Positions 25,876-33,488 of a stretch of 33,488 nt of DNA are shown piece by piece. Origin of the DNA: Coriobacteriia bacterium (GTDB taxonomy: Bacteria; Actinomycetota; Coriobacteriia; WRKU01; WQUG01); assembly GCA_009781115.1 (NCBI GenBank), contig WQYT01000014.1, forward strand, positions 1-33,488. The letters run 5' to 3'. The position numbers were made by a program, and so were the translations under genes. Under the pieces are notes generated by a model. It worked only from the letters and a program-made list of their open reading frames with translations, was not told the DNA's origin and made no database searches. Every line of letters begins with the position of its first letter. Position 1 is the stretch's first letter.

Positions 25876-26172
25876 GTGACGCAAGCTCACAAAACACCGC
25901 AACGCAGCTGCGTGGCCTGCCGCCAAAAGGGCGACAAGGGCGACCTGTTGCGTATTGTGAGAAGCCCCGAGGGCTCCGTTGCCCTTGACAGAGGCGGGCG
26001 TGCGCCAGGTCGCGGCGCCTATATCTGTCACAGCGCCCGTTGCCTTGAGGCGGCGCTGACCAGCAATAAACTTGCGCGCGCGTTGCGCGTTGATTTGACC
26101 GAGCAAGACTGCGATGACCTGTGCCGCATGTTTGCCGAATGGGAAGGGGTGACTGCCCATGGCGGGAACTAA
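25876..26172 (+). CDS. ylxR: YlxR (DUF448) RNA-binding protein
   Basis: The ~98-residue YlxR/DUF448 protein is recognised by RSCVACRQKGDKGDLLRIV, by GRAPGRGAYICHSARCLEAA, and by its position between nusA and infB. YlxR is a small basic protein reported to bind RNA (and RNase P RNA in some bacteria); its exact role here is not known. The start is GTG 25876 or the adjacent TTG 25873. The frame remains open upstream inside nusA, but family N-termini begin close to this point. GGGGG at 25861-25865 is a plausible ribosome binding site. Its end overlaps the infB start by 14 bases, so translation is coupled. Confidence 0.88.
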   Translation: MTQAHKTPQRSCVACRQKGDKGDLLRIVRSPEGSVALDRGGRAPGRGAYICHSARCLEAALTSNKLARALRVDLTEQDCDDLCRMFAEWEGVTAHGGN

Positions 26173-28801
26173 GGTTCATGAACTTGCAAAAGAGTTCGGT
26201 ATGTCAAGCAACGAACTTCTTGAGCACCTCAAAGAATTAAGTATTCCGGCTAAAAGCCATGCGACCAGCCTGGTGGACGCCTATGTTGACATCATCCGGG
26301 AGCATCTGGCGCCGCTGCTGGCGGAGCGCCAGGCAGAGATAGAAAAGGCGCGCGCCGCCGAGGAGGCCAAAGAGCAGGCACGTCTGGCGGCAGAAGAAGA
26401 GAAGAAGCAGGAGGAGCTCCGGGAGCGTCAGGCGCGCGAAGCTGAGTTGCGCCGCGAACATGAGGAGGAGCGCGCCGCGCGCGAGGCGGAGCAGGCGCGC
26501 CTTGAGCAGCAGGAGCTCCAGGCCCAGGCGCAAGCTGAGGCCCAGGCCCAGGCTCAAGCCCCGGCACAGGCACAGGCGCAGGCGCAGGCAGCGCAGGAGC
26601 AAGCCCCGGCGTCGGCGCAGGCGCCAGCGCCACAGACCCCCGCCCCGGCGTCTGCGCCAGAGCCGGAGCAGCCCGCCCCGGGCGCTGCGGGCGCCCGCAC
26701 AAAGAAAACAAAGCAGGAAAAAGCTACCCAGGAGCGCGCGAACAAGCGCAAGAACCTGGAGGAGACCATTGCGGCGGAGGCGGCCCGTCTGGAGGCAGCC
26801 GCGGCCGCAAAGCACGAGGCAGAAGAAGCCGAGCGCTATCGCAATATGGCCCTGGAAGCAGAAAAGCTTGAGACCGAGAAGGTACTCGCGCAGATGCGGG
26901 CCGAGATAGAGGCTGCTCAGCGTGAAAATCAGGCCAAAAAGAAGAAGAAAGAGAAGGAGCGCGCGGAGGCCGGCGACGGAGGCAAGGAACAGCCCGTAGC
27001 TGGCGCCAAGTCCAAAAAGAAGAAGGGCTCAGACGCGGCAGAAGAGGCGTCGGGCGGACTGGTTGTGGTTGAAGAAGGCGTCACGGTGGGCGATTTTGCG
27101 GCAGCGGTCGGCGCCTCCAGCAACGACCTGATCAAGACGCTCTTCATGTTGGGCACGCCGCTGACGGTCAATCAACCGCTCACCAATGAGCTCATCGAGC
27201 TTTTGGCTGACGACCTGGGCCGCGAGATCGAGATCCGCGACCCTGAGGCCGAGATGACCTGGACCTTCGAAGACGCGCCGGAAGATTTGCTCCCGCGCAG
27301 CCCGGTTGTGACGGTCATGGGACACGTTGACCACGGCAAGACCTCCCTGCTTGACGCCATCCGGGAGACCGGCGTGGCAGAGGCGGAGGCCGGCGGCATC
27401 ACGCAGCACATCGGCGCTTCTGTGGTCGAGAAAAACGGGCGCAAGATCACCTTCATTGACACGCCGGGCCACGAGGCCTTTACGGCCATGCGTGCCCGCG
27501 GCGCCAACATCACCGACATCGTCATCTTAGTGGTAGCGGCTGACGACGGCGTCATGCCGCAGACCATCGAGGCCATCAATCACGCCAAGGCGGCTGATGT
27601 ACCCATCGTGGTCGCGGTCAACAAGATCGACAAGGACAACGCCAACCCCGATACCGTGCGCCAGATGCTGACTGAATACGAGGTCATCCCGGAGGAGTGG
27701 GGCGGCAAGAACATTTTTGTCAACATCAGCGCCAAGAAGCGCATCGGCATCGATGACCTGCTTGAGATGGTGTTGCTCCAGGCAGACATACTTGAGCTGA
27801 AGGCCAATCCGGATGCCCCGGCGTTTGGTACGGTCATCGAGGCCAAGCTCGACAAGGGCCGCGGCCCGGTTGCCACGGTGCTGGTGCAGCGCGGCACCCT
27901 GCGCGTGGGCGACACGCTGGTGGCGGGCACGGCCTTTGGCCATGTGCGCGCCCTGCTTGATGACAAGGGGCGCCAGGTCAAGACGGCGGGGCCCTCAGAT
28001 CCGGCAGAGATCATCGGGCTTCAGACCGTGCCGGCCTCCGGCGATGAGTTCTGCGTGTTTACCGACGAGCGCGCCGGGCGTGCCCTGGCCGATGAGCGCG
28101 CGATGAAGCAACGCCTGCGCGCCCAGGAAAGCGCGCGCAGCCATATCTCGCTCGAAAACCTGTTTGAGACGATCGAGGCAGGCGAGCTTAAAGAGCTCAA
28201 CTTGATTCTGAAGACCGACGTCCAGGGCTCGATTGAGGCCCTGCGCGACGCCTTTGAGAAGATGGACCAGACAGAAGTACGCATCACGGTCGTGCACGCG
28301 GCTGTGGGCGCGATCACCGAGACCGACGTCGCCCTGGCGGCGGCCAGCAACGCCATCATCATCGGCTTTAACGTGCGTTCGACGCCCAAGGCAAAGCTTG
28401 CGGCGGCAGAAGAGCACGTTGACGTGCGCCTCTACAGCGTCATCTATCAGGCGATCGAAGAGATCAACGCCGCGCGCGTGGGCCTGCTGGCGCCTGAGTT
28501 CAAAGAGCAGGAGACCGCCCAGGTCGAGGTCCGTGACCTCTTCCGCGTGCCCAAGGCCGGCGTGATCGCGGGCTCTTACGTGCAGGAAGGCGAGATCCAC
28601 CGCGACGACCAGGTGCGCGTGGTGCGCGATGGCACCGTGATCTTTGAGGGTGTGATCGGGTCGCTGCGCCGCTTCAAAGAGGACGTGAAGAGCGTGCGCT
28701 CCGGCTACGAGTGCGGCGTGGGCGTCGAAGGCTACCAGGACCTGAAGGTCGGCGATATCATCGAGGGCTTCGTGGTAATCGAGGTCGCGCGCGAAAGTTA
28801 A
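26159..28801 (+). CDS. infB: Translation initiation factor IF-2
   Basis: The 880-residue IF-2 brings fMet-tRNA to the 30S P site as a GTPase. IF2_N domain 1 is at 1-50 ([20 protein letters not shown]). A long charged, Ala/Gln/Glu-rich linker runs from about 60 to 300 with [10 protein letters not shown]-type repeats and Lys-rich patches. A second IF2_N-like module lies near 303-360 ([20 protein letters not shown]). The G domain has G1 GHVDHGKT (388-395), G3 DTPGHEAF and G4 NKID. Domains II, III and the C-terminal fMet-tRNA-binding domain (to [12 protein letters not shown]) are complete. ATG 26159 lies inside the end of ylxR. Linker sequence is species-variable in this family. Confidence 0.97.
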   Translation: MAGTKVHELAKEFGMSSNELLEHLKELSIPAKSHATSLVDAYVDIIREHLAPLLAERQAEIEKARAAEEAKEQARLAAEEEKKQEELRERQAREAELRREHEEERAAREAEQARLEQQELQAQAQAEAQAQAQAPAQAQAQAQAAQEQAPASAQAPAPQTPAPASAPEPEQPAPGAAGARTKKTKQEKATQERANKRKNLEETIAAEAARLEAAAAAKHEAEEAERYRNMALEAEKLETEKVLAQMRAEIEAAQRENQAKKKKKEKERAEAGDGGKEQPVAGAKSKKKKGSDAAEEASGGLVVVEEGVTVGDFAAAVGASSNDLIKTLFMLGTPLTVNQPLTNELIELLADDLGREIEIRDPEAEMTWTFEDAPEDLLPRSPVVTVMGHVDHGKTSLLDAIRETGVAEAEAGGITQHIGASVVEKNGRKITFIDTPGHEAFTAMRARGANITDIVILVVAADDGVMPQTIEAINHAKAADVPIVVAVNKIDKDNANPDTVRQMLTEYEVIPEEWGGKNIFVNISAKKRIGIDDLLEMVLLQADILELKANPDAPAFGTVIEAKLDKGRGPVATVLVQRGTLRVGDTLVAGTAFGHVRALLDDKGRQVKTAGPSDPAEIIGLQTVPASGDEFCVFTDERAGRALADERAMKQRLRAQESARSHISLENLFETIEAGELKELNLILKTDVQGSIEALRDAFEKMDQTEVRITVVHAAVGAITETDVALAAASNAIIIGFNVRSTPKAKLAAAEEHVDVRLYSVIYQAIEEINAARVGLLAPEFKEQETAQVEVRDLFRVPKAGVIAGSYVQEGEIHRDDQVRVVRDGTVIFEGVIGSLRRFKEDVKSVRSGYECGVGVEGYQDLKVGDIIEGFVVIEVARES

Positions 28802-28815
28802 GGTAAGGTGGAAGT

Positions 28816-29226
28816 ATGCCACGTGATCCCCAACAGATCTTCAGCCGCAAGAACAATGAGCGCCTGCGCGAGCTGCTCGCCACGATACTGAGCCAGGAGA
28901 TAAGCGACCCGCGCCTGGAGCTTGTGACGATCACCAGCGTTGACACGGCGCCCGACACGCGTTCTGCGCGCGTCTATATCAGCTGTGACCCTGCGCGCTA
29001 TACCGAAGTGCTGGACGGGCTGCACAGCGCGCACGGGCGCATCCAGAGCCTCCTGGGCCGCGTCCTGGGCTGGAAGTACACACCTGAGCTGCGCTTTGAG
29101 ATCGATAAGAGCATCGACACTGCAGCCGCCATAGATTTGTCATTGCGAGGAGCGGCCCAGCAGCGACGCGGCAATCCAGCAGCACCCGACGCCGACGCCG
29201 GCGTCGCCCAAGGCGGGGACGCCTGA
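28816..29226 (+). CDS. rbfA: Ribosome-binding factor A with a repeat-derived C-terminal tail
   Basis: This 136-residue RbfA helps late 30S maturation by binding the 16S 5' helix region. The KH-like fold covers residues 1 to about 107: RLRELLATILSQEISDPRLE, VTITSVDTAPDTRSARVYIS, and ELRFEIDKSID near the end. Residues 109-121 (SLRGAAQQRRGNP) are encoded by a REP-like palindromic DNA element at 29139-29178, and the last 15 residues are low-complexity Asp/Ala/Gly. The tail is thus probably dispensable. The ribosome binding site is AAGGTGG before ATG 28816, 14 bases after infB. The stop overlaps the nrnA start by one base (TGATG). Confidence 0.93.
   Translation: MPRDPQQIFSRKNNERLRELLATILSQEISDPRLELVTITSVDTAPDTRSARVYISCDPARYTEVLDGLHSAHGRIQSLLGRVLGWKYTPELRFEIDKSIDTAAAIDLSLRGAAQQRRGNPAAPDADAGVAQGGDA
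29139..29178 (+). repeat. REP-like palindromic element translated inside rbfA
   Basis: The block GTCATTGCGAGGAGCG followed by GCGACGCGGCAATCC matches a palindromic intergenic repeat motif I recognise from many unrelated bacterial genomes. The ends ATTGC and GCAAT are complementary. Here it is in frame, near the 3' end of a gene. Confidence 0.6.
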
Positions 29227-30248
29227 TGCTTGCCTCGCTTACCCGCGCAGACACTGTCGCCGCCACCTCCGCGCTGCGCGGCCTGCTTGAAGGGCTTCCC
29301 CCTGAGGCGCGTATCGCGCTTTGCGCCCACACGCGTCCTGATGGCGACGCCATCGGGTCGGTAGCAGTACTTTACAGCGCGCTGACGGCGGCTGGCTACC
29401 AGGCCACCGCGCTCCTGGCAGATAACGTGGGCGTGCCACAGGCGTATCGCTTTTTGCCCCAGACGACCAGCTTTGTCATCCCGTCACACCTGGACGCTTC
29501 GACGGTATTTGACCTGTTTATTGCGCTTGATACGCCGGACTTCGCGCGCCTGGGGGAAGCCGGAGCATTCTGCAAAGCGGCAAAGACCCGGGTGCTTATT
29601 GACCATCATCCGCAGCGCAATCCCTATACGGAGCTGACGATAGTCGCGACCGATGCCGCGGCGACCGGACAGCTCATCTGGGGACTTTTGCCAGAACTGG
29701 GGCTGGAGCGCAGCGCGGCGGCGGCAAGGGCCGCCTACGTGGCGCTGGTCAGTGACACGGGCCGGTTTGCCTTCAGCAATACCGACGATCAGGTGCTGGC
29801 TGACGCCGCCGCCATGGTGGGGGCGGGGGCCGATCCTGCCGCGATCGCCGACCGTCTTTTTGGGACCAAGCCCTTGGCGGCGTTGAAGCTTGATGAGCTC
29901 ATTTTAAGCCGCATCACCCTGGAAAATGAGGGCGCAGTGGTAGCTTCCTGGTATCGCAGCGAGGACCTTGAGCGCCTGAAGGTCAGTTCTGACTGGACGG
30001 AGAACCTGGTTGACCTGATCCGGGTCGTGGCGGGGACCCAGGCCGCCGTGCTGCTGGTTGAGGGCTCGCGCGGCGGGCGCGTGTCGCTGCGCAGCGGCGG
30101 AGCCTTTGACGTCTCTGCGGTCGCGGCGCATTTTGGCGGGGGAGGGCACTTTGCCGCGGCCGGCATCACCTGGCCCGATAAGACTGCCTCCTGCGCCGAC
30201 ATGCTCGCCGCCCTGCTGCCGCTTTTGCCCATGGGACCCACAGCGTGA
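29226..30248 (+). CDS. nrnA: DHH/DHHA1 phosphoesterase (NrnA-like oligoribonuclease/pAp phosphatase)
   Basis: The 340-residue DHH-family phosphoesterase has its Mn2+-binding motifs visible: AHTRPDGDAIGSV (motif I), FIALDTPD (motif II), VLIDHHPQR (motif III DHH), and SDTGRFAFSNT (motif IV). The C-terminal DHHA1 domain ends with the substrate-binding GGGGHFAAAG. NrnA enzymes degrade nanoRNAs and dephosphorylate pAp. Placement between rbfA and truB is the standard context. It begins within the rbfA stop and ends with a 4-base overlap (GTGA) with truB/ribF, so the three are coupled. The assignment to NrnA over other DHH enzymes rests on length and context. Confidence 0.9.
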   Translation: MLASLTRADTVAATSALRGLLEGLPPEARIALCAHTRPDGDAIGSVAVLYSALTAAGYQATALLADNVGVPQAYRFLPQTTSFVIPSHLDASTVFDLFIALDTPDFARLGEAGAFCKAAKTRVLIDHHPQRNPYTELTIVATDAAATGQLIWGLLPELGLERSAAAARAAYVALVSDTGRFAFSNTDDQVLADAAAMVGAGADPAAIADRLFGTKPLAALKLDELILSRITLENEGAVVASWYRSEDLERLKVSSDWTENLVDLIRVVAGTQAAVLLVEGSRGGRVSLRSGGAFDVSAVAAHFGGGGHFAAAGITWPDKTASCADMLAALLPLLPMGPTA

Positions 30249-32005
30249 CTAAGGCGCGGCGCGGCGCTACGGCGCTTTCGGGGGTGTTGCTGGTTGACAA
30301 GCCTGCTGGTATCAGCAGCCATGGGGTCATTGCCCGCCTGCGGCGCCTGACGGGCGAGGGACGCATTGGACATGCCGGAACTCTTGACCCTGAAGCGACC
30401 GGGCTTCTGGTGGTCCTCTTTGGCCCGGCGACCAAACTCTCTGAAACCCTGCACGGCGCAGACAAGCGCTACGAGGCTACTATCCGTTTTGGCGCCCAGA
30501 CCACGACCGATGACCGTGAGGGCGAGGTCATCGCACGTTCAGACGTGTCATCTGAGTTATTCGACCCAGCGCGCGCTCAGGCGCTTCTCGATACCTTTAT
30601 TGGCGTCCAGGAGCAGCAGCCCCCGCAATTCAGCGCCATAAAAGTTGGCGGCGTCAAAGCCTATGAGGCGGCCCGCAAGGGACGTGAGCTTGAAGTTGCG
30701 CCGCGACAGATCGAGGTCTTTGAGGCGCGGCTGCTGGCCTGCGACCCCGCGACGCAGACCTGGACCGTTGACTTCTGTGTTTCGAAAGGGACCTACATCC
30801 GGGCCCTGGCGCGCGACATTGGCCGGGCGGCGGGTACGCACGCGTACCTGAGTGGGCTGCGGCGCACGCAAAGCGGCACGCTGCGCCTGGACAACGCGCA
30901 TGCGCTCGAAGAGATCGAACAGTACCTGCACGCCGCAGACGCGGGCGGCGACCCTCTGGCGCTCGCCGACCTGTTCTGCGAGCGCGCAATTCTTGAGCAC
31001 GCCTGGCCGACAGACGCCTACCCCCGCCAGGCCCTGCCATACCGGGTTGCCGGCCCGCGCCGCGCTGCCTCTGTGGTGGCGCTCGGCGTCTTTGATGGCG
31101 TGCACCGGGGGCATCAGGCTCTGCTTGCGGCTGCGCGCGAAGCCGCGGGGCGCGCAGGGCAAAAGCTGTGCGTGCTGTGCTTTGATCCGCTGCCGGAACA
31201 GACGATCTGTCCCTCAAAAGCGCCCGCATTACTCACCGATGTCACCCAGCGTATCAAACTGCTCAAGCATTATGGGGCAGACCAGGTCGAGGTGATCGAT
31301 TTCAGCCCGGCGCTGGCGCAGGCCTCGCCGGAGTTTTTTGCCACGCAGGCACTGCCCAGTCGGGTCACCCCGACTCATCTGTTTGTGGGGGAAAACTTCC
31401 GCTTTGGCGCAGGCGCCCAGGGCGATGTGGAGCTTCTGGCCCGCCTGCTCGACTGTCCGGTAACCGCGGCGCCACTGGCAAGAGCCACAGACGGGGCGGC
31501 GATCTCTGCCACGACCGTCCGCGCGCTGATGGCTGAGGGCCAACTTGAGGCCGCCTACGAACTTCTGGGGCATCCGCTGGACTTGCGCGGAACAGTGGTG
31601 CGCGGCAACGGCCAGGGGCGCGCCCTCGGCTACCCCACCGCTAACCTGCGGCTTGCGCCCGCCTGTGACCCGCTCTGCTTCGCGCCGGGGATTTATGCGG
31701 CCACAGCCACCATTGCAGCCCCCGTCCCCGCCGCTCCCGTCACGGCTGCCCCCCCGACCGCCACGCGCTCATATCCCGCGGGCCTGTTCATCGGCCACGT
31801 CCAGACCCCCGGCTTTGCCCAGCCGCAGGCAAGCGTCGAGGCTCACCTGCTCGACTACGACGGCCCGGAGCTGTACGGTCAGGAACTGACGCTCACGGTG
31901 CGCCGCCGCATCGATACTCCCCGGCGTTTCGAGACCGCCCGTGAACTTTCTGAGGCCATAGGCGCCTGGCTTTTTGCCATACGCGAGTATCTTATCGTAG
32001 AATAA
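30245..32005 (+). CDS. truB-ribF: Fused tRNA pseudouridine-55 synthase (TruB) and bifunctional riboflavin kinase/FAD synthetase (RibF)
   Basis: One 586-residue frame carries two enzymes. Residues 1 to about 240 are TruB: VDKPAGISSHGVI, catalytic D48 in GHAGTLDPEATGLL, KRYEATIRFG, and SKGTYIRALARDIG. Its C-terminal extension is shortened. Residues of about 275-586 are RibF. The adenylyltransferase domain has LGVFDGVHRGH (280-290), FVGENFRFG and ISATTVRALM. The flavokinase domain has RALGYPTANLRL and the final RRRIDTPRRFETARELSEAI. An Ala/Pro-rich insert (IAAPVPAAPVTAAPPTATR) interrupts the flavokinase. The linker near residues 245-278 has no stop and no ribosome binding site. Usually these are two adjacent genes. 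GTG 30245 overlaps nrnA by 4 bases. Confidence 0.92.
   Translation: MTKARRGATALSGVLLVDKPAGISSHGVIARLRRLTGEGRIGHAGTLDPEATGLLVVLFGPATKLSETLHGADKRYEATIRFGAQTTTDDREGEVIARSDVSSELFDPARAQALLDTFIGVQEQQPPQFSAIKVGGVKAYEAARKGRELEVAPRQIEVFEARLLACDPATQTWTVDFCVSKGTYIRALARDIGRAAGTHAYLSGLRRTQSGTLRLDNAHALEEIEQYLHAADAGGDPLALADLFCERAILEHAWPTDAYPRQALPYRVAGPRRAASVVALGVFDGVHRGHQALLAAAREAAGRAGQKLCVLCFDPLPEQTICPSKAPALLTDVTQRIKLLKHYGADQVEVIDFSPALAQASPEFFATQALPSRVTPTHLFVGENFRFGAGAQGDVELLARLLDCPVTAAPLARATDGAAISATTVRALMAEGQLEAAYELLGHPLDLRGTVVRGNGQGRALGYPTANLRLAPACDPLCFAPGIYAATATIAAPVPAAPVTAAPPTATRSYPAGLFIGHVQTPGFAQPQASVEAHLLDYDGPELYGQELTLTVRRRIDTPRRFETARELSEAIGAWLFAIREYLIVE
31974..32003 (+). promoter_or_regulatory. Candidate promoter of mihF
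   Basis: TTGCCA (31974-31979) and TAGAAT (31998-32003) each match consensus at 5 of 6 positions and are 18 bases apart, at the very end of truB-ribF. Transcription would start near 32010, about 45 bases before the mihF ATG. This would let mihF-gmk-rpoZ be expressed separately from the nusA operon. Confidence 0.5.
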
Positions 32006-32054
32006 AAGCGTGAGGGGCGTATCATCCTTTGGTCAATCTGAGTGAGGAGGAGCC

Positions 32055-32366
32055 ATGGCGCTGCCACAACTTTCCATAGAACAACGTCGGGAAAATCTTG
32101 AGCTTGCGGCACAGGTACGTCAGGCGCGCGCTAAGGTCAGAGCTGACCTGAAAAGCGGAAATCTCTCTTTGGCGGAGGTCCTCAAGCGCGCAGACGAGCC
32201 AGCAATCCAGCGCATGAAAGTTTCTGCGCTGATCGAAGCCTTGCCCGGCTACGGCAAGGCCCGGGCAGAAAAGCTGATGGATACCGCAGGGATTTCTCTG
32301 AGTCGCCGTGTCCAGGGGCTGGGAACGCGCCAGTATGACGCGCTGATTAAGGCTCTGCTCGGCTAA
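32055..32366 (+). CDS. mihF: Integration host factor, actinobacterial type
   Basis: The 103-residue protein matches actinobacterial IHF: the N-terminal helix with RRENLELAAQVRQARAKVRA, then LSLAEVLKRADEPAIQRMKV. The helix-two-turn-helix region is ALPGYGKARAEKLMDTAGIS. It is a nucleoid-associated DNA-binding protein unrelated to proteobacterial IHF, and it supports the Actinomycetota assignment. The location directly before gmk is the standard one. GTGAGGAGG is a strong ribosome binding site before ATG 32055. Stop and gmk start are adjacent (TAA then GTG), so the two are co-translated. Confidence 0.95.
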   Translation: MALPQLSIEQRRENLELAAQVRQARAKVRADLKSGNLSLAEVLKRADEPAIQRMKVSALIEALPGYGKARAEKLMDTAGISLSRRVQGLGTRQYDALIKALLG

Positions 32367-32972
32367 GTGGCGGCCTCGGTCTCAGTTCCAGCTTCAGCCT
32401 CAGCTGCCCGCCGCGGGCATCTCTACGTCTTCTCCGGCCCGTCGGGCACCGGCAAGGGGACTGTCCTGGCGGCGCTGTGCGGGCGCAATCCAGAACTCTG
32501 GTTCTCGGTATCTGCCACGACGCGCGCGCCGCGCGCCGGTGAGGCCGACGGGCGTGACTACCACTTTGTCTCGCGCAAGCGCTTTGAAGAGCTTATTGCA
32601 ACCGACGGCCTGCTGGAGTGGGCGCGGGTGTTTGACCAGTACTACGGGACCCCGCGCGCTCCTGTTGCGGAGCAGGTGGCGGCAGGCGTTGACTGCCTGC
32701 TGGATATCGACGTGCAGGGCGCGCTGCAGGTGCGTGAGCGCATGCCGGAGGCCGTCCTGATCTTCCTGAAACCGCCGTCGCTTGAGGCGCTGCGCGCGCG
32801 TCTGACGCAGCGGGGAACTGAAGACCCTGCAGAGATCGAGCGACGGCTGGCGGCAGCCGCAGATGAAATGGCCCATGAGAGTGTGTATAATCATATACTT
32901 GTAAACGTTACCGTAGATGAGACGGTCGCGCGTATTAACGATATACTTGTCGCGCATCGTCTAAAGGAGTAA
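32367..32972 (+). CDS. gmk: Guanylate kinase
   Basis: This 201-residue enzyme phosphorylates GMP to GDP with ATP. The P-loop GPSGTGKGT is at residues 24-32. The GMP-binding region has SATTRAPRAGEADGRDYHFV, the lid follows, and LDIDVQGALQVRERMP is diagnostic. It starts at GTG immediately after the mihF stop. The first 14 residues (MAASVSVPASASAA) are low-complexity Ala/Ser/Val and not part of the fold, so a later start is not excluded, though none in frame has a better ribosome binding site. The last 30 codons are locally AT-rich, with TATAAT at 32886-32891 that may act as an internal -10 for rpoZ. Confidence 0.95.
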   Translation: MAASVSVPASASAARRGHLYVFSGPSGTGKGTVLAALCGRNPELWFSVSATTRAPRAGEADGRDYHFVSRKRFEELIATDGLLEWARVFDQYYGTPRAPVAEQVAAGVDCLLDIDVQGALQVRERMPEAVLIFLKPPSLEALRARLTQRGTEDPAEIERRLAAAADEMAHESVYNHILVNVTVDETVARINDILVAHRLKE

Positions 32973-32975
32973 TAC

Positions 32976-33299
32976 ATGTCCGTATCCCAGCCAGAGATCG
33001 ACCAGCTGCTTGATCAGGTCGATAGCAAATTCACGCTCTGTATCCTGTCTTCAAAGCGCGCCCGCCAGATCAATGACATGATCCACGGCGTGCGTGACCA
33101 GGCCCTGCAGGCCATGGCCACAAGCGAAATTGCAAAGTTAACGAGCGCTAAGCCGCTCTCTCTTGCCATGGACGAGATCGCCTCCGGCGACGTCCTGCCC
33201 GATGGCCTGGGTGAGGCCAACAGCAGCGTCCAGCCCGCTGACGAGGCAGATGAGGCGGCACAATCCGAAAGCCCGGAGAGCGAACTCTTTTTGGGCTGA
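32976..33299 (+). CDS. rpoZ: DNA-directed RNA polymerase omega subunit
   Basis: The 107-residue omega subunit stabilises the beta' subunit during polymerase assembly. The conserved core is DQVDSKFTLCILSSKRARQI followed by a short helix, then the KPLSLAMDEIASGDV block. The tail (VQPADEADEAAQSESPESE) is acidic and disordered. Position directly downstream of gmk is the common arrangement in bacteria. AAAGGAG is ideally spaced before ATG 32976, 3 bases after gmk. The RANQI motif of proteobacteria appears here as RARQI. The stop is at 33297-33299, followed by a 19-base gap to thiI. Confidence 0.9.
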   Translation: MSVSQPEIDQLLDQVDSKFTLCILSSKRARQINDMIHGVRDQALQAMATSEIAKLTSAKPLSLAMDEIASGDVLPDGLGEANSSVQPADEADEAAQSESPESELFLG

Positions 33300-33318
33300 C
33301 GACGCGGGGTTTATCATC

Positions 33319-33488
33319 ATGACCGAGCGCGTCTGTTTTATCTCCTATCATGAGCTCGGGCTGAAAGGCAAAAACCGGGCAACGTTTGAGCGCCGCTTCC
33401 AGAACAACCTGGATGAGGCGCTCGATTTGTATGTGCGCCGCAGCGGGGGCAGCGGGGGCAGCGGGGGCAGCGGGGGCAGCGGGGCAGA
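33319..33488 (+). CDS. thiI: ThiI (tRNA 4-thiouridine synthase/thiamine thiazole sulfur transfer), N-terminal fragment cut by the window
   Basis: Only 56 codons are inside the window. The N-terminal ferredoxin-like block MTERVCFISYHELGLKGKNR is characteristic of ThiI, followed by ATFERRFQNNL. ThiI transfers sulfur to tRNA U8 and, in some species, to the thiazole of thiamine. After YVRR the frame enters a run of Ser-Gly-Gly repeats (33442 onward), which is not part of the family. No strong ribosome binding site is visible between rpoZ and ATG 33319. The rest of the gene is beyond the right edge. Confidence 0.85.
   Translation, partial: MTERVCFISYHELGLKGKNRATFERRFQNNLDEALDLYVRRSGGSGGSGGSGGSGA
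33442..33484 (+). repeat. 9-bp tandem repeat in thiI
   Basis: AGCGGGGGC is repeated four times exactly (33442-33477), with a fifth diverging copy after. It encodes (SGG)n in the ThiI N-terminal domain. The unit is a multiple of three, so copy number changes would keep the frame. Confidence 0.85.

Noticed and set aside
26237-26815. Long Leu/Arg-rich minus-strand frames opposite the infB linker
   Set aside because: They arise from the GC-rich, repetitive codon pattern of the IF-2 linker and have no ribosome binding site or family resemblance.
33442-33484. Short tandem repeats as a CRISPR array
   Set aside because: Units are 9 bp with no spacers and are in frame within thiI.

Overview
The window looks like part of a high-GC Gram-positive chromosome. 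Actinomycetota is well supported: it carries an actinobacterial-type integration host factor (mihF) and the gene order rpsB-tsf-pyrH-frr-uppS-cdsA-dxr-rseP-ispG-proS followed by nusA-ylxR-infB-rbfA-nrnA-truB/ribF-mihF-gmk-rpoZ-thiI. The class Coriobacteriia is my best guess from this order and from the many GTG/TTG starts, but that is inference.

Layout. (1) 1-4150 is visibly more AT-rich and accessory. It holds the end of a DUF5050-like beta-propeller gene, a XamI-type restriction endonuclease with its overlapping adenine methyltransferase, and tRNA-Arg(TCT). The 3' end of the tRNA gene is duplicated 189 bp downstream around two strong hairpins. (2) 4175-8818 encodes a very large wall-anchored surface protein with a SpaA-like C-terminal region and a variant sorting signal, LPVAG. 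(3) 8819-11557 holds convergent and divergent single genes: a nitroreductase, a lipoprotein and a flavodoxin-fold quinone reductase, then tRNA-His. (4) 11558-20500 is the translation and envelope block. rpsB-tsf ends at a clear terminator. pyrH-frr-uppS-cdsA-dxr-rseP-ispG then run almost without gaps and couple UMP kinase and ribosome recycling to undecaprenyl, CDP-diacylglycerol and MEP-pathway isoprenoid synthesis. (5) 20501-21854 is a repeat-rich gap followed by a Phd/PIN-type toxin-antitoxin pair under a palindromic operator. (6) 21855-24401 holds proS, which lacks the editing insertion, and a GT4 glycosyltransferase. (7) 24699-33488 is the nusA-infB translation block, preceded by an intrinsic terminator that looks like an attenuator. 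It ends in mihF-gmk-rpoZ and a truncated thiI.

The most notable points are these: a TruB-RibF fusion; a NusA with a C-terminal zinc-finger-like tail; an RseP protease with an inserted winged-helix-like segment; a ProRS without its editing domain; a candidate nusA attenuator; several families of dispersed or foldback repeats (two copies of a ~107 bp repeat, hairpin elements with compensatory changes, a 28-bp perfect inverted repeat, and a REP-like element translated inside rbfA); and in-frame GC-rich low-complexity expansions in housekeeping genes (rpsB, uppS, thiI). No single locus is clearly a new defence or biosynthetic system.
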